Positions 6,824-12,849 of a DNA stretch of 16,301 nucleotides are shown here, piece after piece. The stretch covers positions 1 to 16,301 of the forward strand of contig JBJOFF010000016.1 in the NCBI GenBank assembly GCA_046048895.1, in the 5' to 3' direction. This DNA comes from ZLKRG08 sp046048895 (GTDB lineage Bacteria > Actinomycetota > Actinomycetes > Nanopelagicales > Nanopelagicaceae). A program made the translations under genes and the position numbers. The stretch's first letter is position 1, and every line of letters starts with the position of its first letter. The notes beneath the pieces were generated by a model that did not search any database, was not told the DNA's origin, and saw nothing but the letters and a program-made list of their open reading frames with translations.

Positions 6824-8014
6824 TTACTTAACGCTTGCGGCTAACTTACTCGCGCGGTCTGTGTTCTCCCAGGTGAACTCTGGTAGTTCGCGTCCAAAGT
6901 GTCCATATGCACTAGTCTTTGAATAGATTGGGCGAAGCAAATTTAAGTCGCGAATGATTGCAGCCGGTCGAAGGTCGAACACCTCAAGCACTGCTTCTTG
7001 AATTTTTGCAACCGGAACTTTCTCAGTTCCGAATGTTTCAACGAAGAGTCCTACTGGCTGTGCTTTACCGATTGCGTAAGCAACTTGTACTTCGCATCGA
7101 TCTGCAAGGCCTGCCGCTACTACGTTCTTTGCTACCCAACGCATTGCATACGCTGCCGAGCGATCAACTTTTGAAGGATCCTTGCCGCTAAATGCGCCAC
7201 CACCATGTCGTGCCATGCCGCCGTAAGTGTCGACAATAATTTTTCGACCAGTAAGTCCGGCATCGCCCATCGGGCCACCAACTACGAAGCGTCCAGTTGG
7301 GTTGATAAGCGTACGCAAATTAGCTTTTGGCAAATCTATCTTTGCTAAAACTGGATTAATGACTTGCTCGATTACCTCTGGAGTTAATTTCTTTGCTACA
7401 TCTATATCCGCATGATGTTGGCTTGAGATGACTACGGTATCCAGGGCAACAGCTTTATCACCATCGTATTCAATGGTTACTTGTGTCTTTCCATCCGGAC
7501 GAAGATATCCCAGGGCGCCTGATTTACGAACCTTTGATAATTGTTGAGCTAGTTCGTGAGCTAACCAGATTGGTAGCGGCATCAACTCTTTGGTGTCATT
7601 GCAAGCGTAACCAAACATCAAACCTTGATCGCCAGCACCTTGTAAATCCAATGGATCTGCAGACGATTGCACGCGCTCTTCATAAGCATCGTCGACGCCT
7701 TGAGCGATATCTGGGGACTGTTGGCCAATTGAAATTGATACGCCACACGAATTTCCATCAAAACCTTTATCAGATGAATCGTAACCAATTCCTAGAACAG
7801 TTTCACGAACGATGGTGTTGACATCGGCATAACCGTTGGTAGTTACCTCTCCCGCTACGTGAACTTGGCCAGTAGTAATTAAAGTTTCCACCGCTACGCG
7901 GCTCTTGGCATCTTGAGAGAGCAAGGAGTCGAGAATTGCATCCGAAATCTGATCTGCGATTTTATCTGGATGACCTTCGGTTACTGATTCACTGGTAAAT
8001 AAGCGCTTAGACAT
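6824..8014 (-). CDS. metK: S-adenosylmethionine synthetase MetK
   Basis: MetK makes S-adenosylmethionine from methionine and ATP, with release of phosphate and pyrophosphate. The 396-residue length is normal. The N-terminal ESVTEGHPDKIADQISDAIL contains the catalytic His15 and metal-binding Asp17. The flexible-loop and ATP signature is GAGDQGLMFGYA (127-138), and the phosphate loop is GGGAFSGKDPSKVDRS (271-286). The product feeds methyltransferases such as RsmB, encoded nearby. The gene overlaps the coaBC 3' end by 8 bases. A TAAACT box sits six bases before its ATG while no good Shine-Dalgarno is seen. No SAM riboswitch could fit upstream, because coaBC coding sequence reaches past the start. 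Confidence 0.98.
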   Translation of the reverse strand: MSKRLFTSESVTEGHPDKIADQISDAILDSLLSQDAKSRVAVETLITTGQVHVAGEVTTNGYADVNTIVRETVLGIGYDSSDKGFDGNSCGVSISIGQQSPDIAQGVDDAYEERVQSSADPLDLQGAGDQGLMFGYACNDTKELMPLPIWLAHELAQQLSKVRKSGALGYLRPDGKTQVTIEYDGDKAVALDTVVISSQHHADIDVAKKLTPEVIEQVINPVLAKIDLPKANLRTLINPTGRFVVGGPMGDAGLTGRKIIVDTYGGMARHGGGAFSGKDPSKVDRSAAYAMRWVAKNVVAAGLADRCEVQVAYAIGKAQPVGLFVETFGTEKVPVAKIQEAVLEVFDLRPAAIIRDLNLLRPIYSKTSAYGHFGRELPEFTWENTDRASKLAASVK

Positions 8015-9188
8015 TGGCAGAGTTTAACCTTTCTACAACCTTATCGAGCAACCGTGTCGCGAGTGATTCCTTACTTGTGGGAGAGATTTCATCAACACCA
8101 TCAGAGTCGATTAGATAGCCAGAGGTCTGATCTGAGCCGAAGATGGCCCCTGAGTCAATGTCATTGGCGTAGATGAGATCTAGGCCCTTTGCCGCCAACT
8201 TGCGCCTGCCTTCTTGCAAGAGATTTGCACTCTCTTCTGCTGCAAAACCTACTAAAAGTTGTTGCGATTTCTGTGCACTAATCTCAGCAAGCAGATCTGG
8301 ATTCTGAATCAACTCTAAACTTTTAAATTCACTCTTCTTTACTTTGCCATCAGAAGCAATAGGTCGCGCATCACTTACTGCAGCTGCCATAATTAAAATA
8401 TCGCAATGTTCAAATTCGGTATTTAGCGCCTTTTGCATCTCATTGGTATTACTTACGTTAATCGTACGAAGGCCTAAAAGTGATTTTGAATCCAAATTTG
8501 CCGCAATTAAAGTGACGTCAGCGCCGCGTGCTAAAGCGTTGCGAGCAATCGCAACTCCCTGTTTCCCACTTGATCGATTTCCAATAAATCTAACATCATC
8601 TATTGCTTCTCTGGTACCACCAGCGGTAACCAAAACCTTCTTGCCGAGTAAATCTTGCTTCATTGAAAGTCGCGAATTGAAAACTTCGATAATCTCTCTA
8701 GTCTCTGGGAATCTACCAATTCCAGAGTCGCCTCCGGTTAATTTCCCAGTTGCAGGTTCCATCACAATGAAGCCGAGCTCACGTAGACGCCTCACATTCA
8801 TCTGCGTTGCAGGATTCATCCACATCTTAGGGTGCATGGCTGGAACAATTAGTTTTGGTGCGCTACTTGCAAGAACTGAATTGGTTAAGAGATCGTCTGC
8901 TCGTCCTACACTTATTCGAGCAATTAAATCTGCAGTGGCTGGCGCAATAATTATGTAATCCGCACTATCGCCAATCTTTACATGATTGACTTTTGGAACA
9001 TCTTCCCAAACTTCAGTATTGACCTCTCTGCCAGAGAGTGCTTGCCAGGTAGCCTTTCCTACAAAATTTAAGCTCGCTGGGGTGGGTACCACCGTGACTT
9101 GATGACCTAAATCTTGTAAGCGACGAAGAAGATCGCAGGATTTGTAGGCAGCTATTCCGCCACCAACTCCGAGCAGAATCTCGGACAT
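8007..9188 (-). CDS. coaBC: Bifunctional CoaBC (phosphopantothenoylcysteine synthetase/decarboxylase)
   Basis: CoaBC joins 4'-phosphopantothenate to cysteine using CTP and then decarboxylates the product to 4'-phosphopantetheine, using FMN, in coenzyme A synthesis. The N-terminal CoaC flavoprotein half (about 1-180) has GVGGGIAAYK, catalytic His69 in KVNHVKIG, APATADLIAR (82-91), and PAMHPKMW (116-123) in place of the usual PAMNxxMW. The E. coli active-site ACGD segment reads TGGDSGIGR (151-159), so the cysteine is missing; I recall a Cys-free version in mycobacteria too. The C-terminal CoaB half (about 180-393) has VLVTAGGTREAIDDVRFIG, NRSSGKQG, MAAAVSDARP and the CTP-contacting KVKK (282-285). 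ATG start, 31 bases after rpoZ, without an obvious ribosome-binding site. 393 residues is normal. Confidence 0.97.
   Translation of the reverse strand: MSEILLGVGGGIAAYKSCDLLRRLQDLGHQVTVVPTPASLNFVGKATWQALSGREVNTEVWEDVPKVNHVKIGDSADYIIIAPATADLIARISVGRADDLLTNSVLASSAPKLIVPAMHPKMWMNPATQMNVRRLRELGFIVMEPATGKLTGGDSGIGRFPETREIIEVFNSRLSMKQDLLGKKVLVTAGGTREAIDDVRFIGNRSSGKQGVAIARNALARGADVTLIAANLDSKSLLGLRTINVSNTNEMQKALNTEFEHCDILIMAAAVSDARPIASDGKVKKSEFKSLELIQNPDLLAEISAQKSQQLLVGFAAEESANLLQEGRRKLAAKGLDLIYANDIDSGAIFGSDQTSGYLIDSDGVDEISPTSKESLATRLLDKVVERLNSANV
8015..8026 (-). promoter_or_regulatory. Possible leaderless promoter of metK
   Basis: On the - strand, TAAACT (8026-8021) fits TANNNT and 4 of 6 bases of TATAAT, with exactly six bases before the metK ATG. 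It lies inside the 3' end of coaBC. The nearest Shine-Dalgarno-like AGG is 13 bases from the ATG. The motif is weaker than those before def and hisE and is listed mainly because its spacing is identical. Confidence 0.25.
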
Positions 9189-9219
9189 ATCAAGCTACTT
9201 AACTGTCTCTACTTCAGTT

Positions 9220-9468
9220 TTATGCGTTTGGTTCGAGGCTTTCGATGGTCAAAAGGCCATCGTTAATTTCACGCATCGCGATAGAGAGAGGCTTCTCGTG
9301 AACGTGGGTCTCAACAAGCGGACCTACATACTCAAGTAAACCTTCAGAGAGCTGTGAGTAATACGCATTAATCTGACGAGCGCGCTTTGCAGCATAGAGA
9401 ACCAAGCTGTACTTCGAACCGCTCTTCTCAAGAAGTTCGTCGATTGGTGGATTTGTGATGCCGTCCAT
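9220..9468 (-). CDS. rpoZ: RNA polymerase omega subunit RpoZ
   Basis: The omega subunit binds the beta' subunit and helps fold and assemble RNA polymerase. The 82-residue protein carries the family core SKYSLVLYAAKRARQIN (residues 18-34), then LLEYVGPLVE and EKPLSIAMREI. It is shorter than the roughly 110-residue mycobacterial protein because it lacks the N-terminal extension and starts almost directly at GITNPPIDELL. It has the best ribosome-binding site of the window, AGGAG at 9477-9473, four bases from the ATG. It follows the gmk fusion by 42 bases and precedes coaBC by 31. The gmk-rpoZ-coaBC order is widely conserved in actinobacteria and beyond. Confidence 0.96.
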   Translation of the reverse strand: MDGITNPPIDELLEKSGSKYSLVLYAAKRARQINAYYSQLSEGLLEYVGPLVETHVHEKPLSIAMREINDGLLTIESLEPNA

Positions 9469-9470
9469 GT

Positions 9471-9477
9471 CTCTCCT
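9471..9477 (-). promoter_or_regulatory. Ribosome-binding site of rpoZ
   Basis: On the - strand, AGGAGAG ends two bases before the rpoZ ATG (AGGAG itself ends four bases before). This is the strongest Shine-Dalgarno match at an annotated start in the window and fixes the start of this small gene. Confidence 0.75.
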
Positions 9478-9510
9478 GATGCTACTAAATACTAGTTTTA
9501 ATGCTTGCTA

Positions 9511-10392
9511 TCAATTCTTGCTAGCGGCCAAAGATACCAGTTGGCTAACCACTCTTTCCAATTGGTCATTTACCACCACCAAATCGAACTCATTTTGAGC
9601 GGACATCTCTTCTTGAGCCAGCGCAAGACGCTCTGCTCGCCGCTCACCCGAATCAGTGCCACGACCTTCGAGTCGCTTTACCAGTTCTTCCCAAGACGGT
9701 GGCGCGATGAAAATCAATCTGGCATCTGGGGAGCTCTTTCGTACTTGCCTTGCGCCATCAATTTCGATCTCTAAAACTACATTGAGCCCTTTTTCAAGTT
9801 TTGCTCTAACTTGGCTTGCTGGGGTTCCATATTTATTACCTGCAAATTCAGCCCACTCCAAAAATTCATCATTAGAGATACGTCTGAGAAACTCATCATC
9901 AGATATGTAAAAATAATCGACTCCATCTCGCTCGCCAGTTCGCGGTGTTCTGGTAGTTGCGGAGACCGATACCCAAAAATCTGGGTGATCAGCTAATGCC
10001 TTGGTAATAGTGCTCTTACCAACGCCACCTGGACCCGATAAGACAAATAATTTTCCAGGTCGGATTGCTCCAGTTGGAGGAGCGAACTCTCGCTTCAACT
10101 TTTGCAATTGTAAAACTCCTAGACCTTGAATACGCCTTGTTCTAGAGATACCTAGTCGCTCTAGAATTGCGTCAGACCTAACTTTACCGACTCCCGGGAT
10201 TGATTCCAAAAGTTCTGACACTCTCATCTTGGAGATGGCCTCATTAGTGGCAGCTAATTCAATTACTTGTAACAACTTCAATTCGCCACTTCGAACTTGA
10301 TCTTTTGTAGCAGCTCGAGTACGCCGGGCAATCTTTGCAGCCTCTAACGCCGCAGCGCGCTGCTCGGGAGTAAGTTTTGGCGGCGTAGGCAA
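9511..10392 (-). CDS. gmk: mIHF nucleoid-protein domain fused to guanylate kinase
   Basis: This is one 293-residue reading frame with two known parts. Residues 1-103 match actinobacterial integration host factor (mIHF/sIHF), a DNA-bending nucleoid protein. Visible are KLTPEQRAAALEAAKIARR, KMRVSELLESIPGVGK and the helix-turn segment LERLGISRTRRIQGLG. A short linker APPTGAIRPG leads to guanylate kinase (about 114-293), which phosphorylates GMP to GDP: P-loop GPGGVGKST (120-128), GMP-binding TTRTPRTGERDGVDY, EWAEFAGNKYGTP, and LEGRGTDSGERRAERL. No stop or frameshift separates the parts. In Streptomyces and mycobacteria, as I recall, they are adjacent separate genes (mihF, gmk). The start is a TTG placed right after the pyrF stop in the same frame. 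It is supported because the mIHF N-terminus begins exactly there and no earlier in-frame codon is possible. The Shine-Dalgarno is weak (GAAGAG about 12 bases upstream), so re-initiation after pyrF is likely. Confidence 0.93.
   Translation of the reverse strand: MPTPPKLTPEQRAAALEAAKIARRTRAATKDQVRSGELKLLQVIELAATNEAISKMRVSELLESIPGVGKVRSDAILERLGISRTRRIQGLGVLQLQKLKREFAPPTGAIRPGKLFVLSGPGGVGKSTITKALADHPDFWVSVSATTRTPRTGERDGVDYFYISDDEFLRRISNDEFLEWAEFAGNKYGTPASQVRAKLEKGLNVVLEIEIDGARQVRKSSPDARLIFIAPPSWEELVKRLEGRGTDSGERRAERLALAQEEMSAQNEFDLVVVNDQLERVVSQLVSLAASKN
10105..10120 (-). promoter_or_regulatory. Possible internal translation start for free guanylate kinase
   Basis: Inside the mIHF-gmk frame the - strand reads AGGAG (10120-10116), eight spacer bases, then an in-frame TTG (10107-10105, codon 96). 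A product started here would have 198 residues and contain the whole kinase, close to the size of ordinary Gmk. A second in-frame TTG follows at codon 99. The linker itself (codons 101-118) has no ATG, GTG or TTG. Whether it is used cannot be told from sequence; the same bases also encode the conserved mIHF tail. Confidence 0.3.
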
Positions 10393-11079
10393 TTAACTAA
10401 AAATCTCTTCATAAATAGATTTAGCGGCCTCTTTCATATCGGCAGCTCCAGTAATCGGTCTACCAATAACTAAATAATTTGCACCAGCTGCGATTGCGCT
10501 CTTGGGATCCATAGTTCGTTTCTGATCATCCGAACCAGAGGTATTTGCAGGTCTAATTCCGGGAGTAATAATCGAAACCGAATCTGGAATAACTTTGCGA
10601 ATTTCTGAGATCTCTAACGGTGAACAGACAATTGCCTTAGCTCCAGATGCTATGGCCAATTTGGCAAGTTCAACCGCGCGACTTAACGGTGATCCTTCAT
10701 AGCCAATCTCGATTAAGTCACTCTGACTTAGAGAGGTGAGAATTGTGACTGCAGTAATCTCGGTTTCTGGCGCATTTACGACTGCGGCTTTGATCATCGC
10801 GCTACCACCACTTGCATGAACCGTTAAAAATTTCGCTTTAAGTTCGGCAACTTGCGCCGTAGCCGCGCCAACAGTATTGGGAATATCATGCAATTTAAGA
10901 TCTAAAAAGATCTGGCATCCACTTTCGCGTTGAATGGTTGAAACGCCTTCGCGACCGAACTTTAAGAAAAATTCCAGGCCTAACTTATATATACCAACGC
11001 TACCTTGAGTTGCATCAATCCACTTTTTGGCGGTATCCAAATCATTAGTATCCATCGCTAAGATGATTGGTGAATTCAT
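10393..11079 (-). CDS. pyrF: Orotidine 5'-phosphate decarboxylase PyrF, type 1
   Basis: PyrF decarboxylates OMP to UMP, the last step of de novo pyrimidine synthesis. The 228-residue TIM barrel has the family pattern of E. coli and Bacillus PyrF: Lys32 in IYKLGLEFF, the catalytic array Asp60, Lys62 and Asp65 in DLKLHDIPNTV, PGIR near residue 175, and the phosphate-gripping VIGRPITGA. Well-known actinobacteria (mycobacteria, Streptomyces) carry, as I recall, the longer subfamily-2 enzyme, so this short form is notable. The ATG has a GGAG Shine-Dalgarno five bases upstream. It follows pyrD by 36 bases. Its TAA stop is directly followed, in the same frame, by the TTG start of the mIHF-gmk fusion. 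Confidence 0.97.
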   Translation of the reverse strand: MNSPIILAMDTNDLDTAKKWIDATQGSVGIYKLGLEFFLKFGREGVSTIQRESGCQIFLDLKLHDIPNTVGAATAQVAELKAKFLTVHASGGSAMIKAAVVNAPETEITAVTILTSLSQSDLIEIGYEGSPLSRAVELAKLAIASGAKAIVCSPLEISEIRKVIPDSVSIITPGIRPANTSGSDDQKRTMDPKSAIAAGANYLVIGRPITGAADMKEAAKSIYEEIFS

Positions 11080-11115
11080 AGCAACTCCATATTCACTAAT
11101 TTTTTTCCCAAATTT

Positions 11116-12042
11116 CTAATCTCTGTGGGCAAATCCAACTGCATCTTTCACGGATGTAAATCCCTTTTCAATTAAAATCTCTCGTAGCTCATGCTGAATT
11201 TTATAAACAGCAGATGGATCTCCGAATGAAGCAGTTCCAACCGATACACCGGAAGCTCCAGCCAGAATCATTTCAAATGCATCCTTACCGCTAGCTACTC
11301 CACCCATACCTAAGATTGAAACATTGGGAATAGCTTGGCGAACTTGATAGATAGCACGCACCGCAATCGGACGGATCGCTGGTCCAGATAATCCACCAGT
11401 CTTTCCACCCAGGTGTGGACGCATAGTTTGGGTATTTATTACCATTCCAAGCACTGTATTAATCATCGCAATGCCATCGGCGCCTGCATTGACTACGGCG
11501 CTAGCGATACTGGCAATATTTGTTACATCGGGGGTCAACTTTGCAAGTATCGGTAAGTCCCCACCGATAATTCCACGAACACTTTTAACAACCTCTGATG
11601 CGCTATTTGGATCGCAGGCAAATACCAGTCCACGATTCTCCACATTGGGACAAGAGATATTTACCTCTACTGCAGAGATACCGGCTACTCCGCGAAGCTT
11701 TCGTGCTAAAACTCCATACTCTTCGGCGGTCTCCCCAGCTATTGAAACCACAATGCGCGCACCCTGAGCTGCTAACCAAGGTACATCTTCAGCGAGGAAA
11801 GTATCGATCCCAGGACCTTGCAGACCAATCGAATTTAACATTCCACTTGGAGTTTCGGCCATTCTTGGTGTTGGCCTGCCGGCGCGCGGTTTTAGCATGA
11901 TTGATTTAGTAACTACTGCACCAATCTCACGTAACGGAAAGAATTGGGCTAACTCCTTACCACTACTAGCGCAACCACTTGCAGTAAAAAGCGGTGATGG
12001 AAACCAAGCTCCACCTAAAGTTGTCGAGAAATCAAAACTCAT
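11116..12042 (-). CDS. pyrD: Dihydroorotate dehydrogenase, class 1B catalytic subunit PyrD
   Basis: This FMN enzyme oxidises dihydroorotate to orotate in UMP synthesis. The 308-residue soluble protein lacks the N-terminal membrane-binding extension of class 2 enzymes. Features seen are the N-terminal TASGCASSGKEL, KSIMLKPRAGRPTPR (46-60), MLNSIGLQGPG (68-78), and Cys131 in VNISCPNVENRG (127-138), which is the class 1 catalytic base where class 2 has serine. The FMN phosphate region is GMGGVASGKDAFEMILAGAS. Class 1B is inferred mainly from the overlapping pyrK, which encodes the iron-sulfur electron-transfer partner passing electrons to NAD+. The ATG overlaps the pyrK stop by four bases (ATGA), with GGTGA about seven bases upstream. 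Stop is TAG. Confidence 0.95.
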   Translation of the reverse strand: MSFDFSTTLGGAWFPSPLFTASGCASSGKELAQFFPLREIGAVVTKSIMLKPRAGRPTPRMAETPSGMLNSIGLQGPGIDTFLAEDVPWLAAQGARIVVSIAGETAEEYGVLARKLRGVAGISAVEVNISCPNVENRGLVFACDPNSASEVVKSVRGIIGGDLPILAKLTPDVTNIASIASAVVNAGADGIAMINTVLGMVINTQTMRPHLGGKTGGLSGPAIRPIAVRAIYQVRQAIPNVSILGMGGVASGKDAFEMILAGASGVSVGTASFGDPSAVYKIQHELREILIEKGFTSVKDAVGFAHRD

Positions 12043-12839
12043 AACTGCTCACCAACTAGATGCCACTGCACGAACTCTCCATCCATAACCGGACCCTCGA
12101 TGCAACTTCTAAGATTTTTTATTTCACCAGATTCGGTCTTAACTGGCATTACACAGGTCATACAAATACCAACGCCGCAAGCCATCGACTCCTCAACTGC
12201 ACATTGATGTGCAATATCGGCCTCAACTGCAATCTTAGATAGCGCCTCGAGCATCGGCATAGGTCCACACGAATAAATTACGCGCGCATCATGTTCGGCG
12301 ATTATATCCGGCAGCGAATCTGTAACTCTTCCCTGTTCGCCAGCGCTCCCATCCTCAGTAAAAATCTTAAGTAGCGTGGCCGCACGTTTACCTTCTATTG
12401 GCGCATAGATTTTGGCAGCAGTACTTGCTCCTAACGCCATGATGACTCGGCAGCCGCGTGACTTTAAAACCTCTGCCAAACCGAATAACGGTGCAGAGCC
12501 ATAGCCTCCACCTACCAAGAGCGCAGTTACTGGTTCAGTTGGAATACCAAAGGAAGTACCAAGCGGCGTAATTACATCGATTACATTGCCCTCTGTCTGT
12601 TCACATAACCACTTCGAACCACCACCGTGCGGAGAGACAATCAATTCAATAGTGCCACGATCGCTTATTCGCGAAATCGCAAAGGCGCGGCGTAAAACCA
12701 TTCTGGAATTTTCTCCACCCACTGAAATCGCGATGAAGTTTCCCGGTTTAATATTCTTTACTAGGTCGCCAACTTCTAACACGATTTGGTGATACACACC
12801 TACGCGACGATTATTTAGAATCGTCGCGCGAAATTGCAT
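12039..12839 (-). CDS. pyrK: Dihydroorotate dehydrogenase electron-transfer subunit PyrK
   Basis: PyrK carries FAD and a 2Fe-2S cluster and moves electrons from PyrD to NAD+. Numbered from the ATG used here (266 residues), the FAD-binding element is RRAFAISRIS (50-59). The nucleotide-binding loop is VGGGYGSAPL (109-118), and YSCGPMPML (189-197) is the usual ferredoxin-reductase C-terminal signature. The cluster cysteines are 221, 226, 229 and 246 (ACGVGICMTC, then RSCIEGP), all present. The ATG at 12839 leaves a 10-base gap to carB. A TTG at 12866 would add nine residues and overlap carB by 17 bases. I prefer the ATG because MQFRATI fits the usual PyrK N-terminus; the ribosome-binding site (AAGAG) is weak. 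The stop overlaps pyrD by four bases, matching a fixed PyrK-PyrD complex. Confidence 0.94.
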   Translation of the reverse strand: MQFRATILNNRRVGVYHQIVLEVGDLVKNIKPGNFIAISVGGENSRMVLRRAFAISRISDRGTIELIVSPHGGGSKWLCEQTEGNVIDVITPLGTSFGIPTEPVTALLVGGGYGSAPLFGLAEVLKSRGCRVIMALGASTAAKIYAPIEGKRAATLLKIFTEDGSAGEQGRVTDSLPDIIAEHDARVIYSCGPMPMLEALSKIAVEADIAHQCAVEESMACGVGICMTCVMPVKTESGEIKNLRSCIEGPVMDGEFVQWHLVGEQL

Positions 12840-12849
12840 AGCGCTCTTA

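Noticed and set aside
8010..8200. SAM riboswitch upstream of metK
   Set aside because: The region is coding sequence of coaBC with conserved protein content, leaving no leader for a riboswitch.
8344..8958. 204-codon open frame on the + strand opposite coaBC
   Set aside because: It lies wholly within the well-supported coaBC gene, resembles no known protein, and has a composition typical of the mirror frame of a real gene. The other + strand frames between 2145 and 15634 were rejected for the same reason.
9486..9514. TTGATA, 17 bases, TATTTA as an rpoZ promoter on the - strand
   Set aside because: The -35 part is a 5/6 match but the -10 part matches only 3 of 6, and rpoZ already fits as a coupled gene with its own strong ribosome-binding site.
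11080..11115. T-run (TTTTTTT on the + strand) in the pyrD-pyrF gap as a terminator
   Set aside because: On the transcribed strand it reads as an A-run, and only a five-base A/T stem surrounds it.
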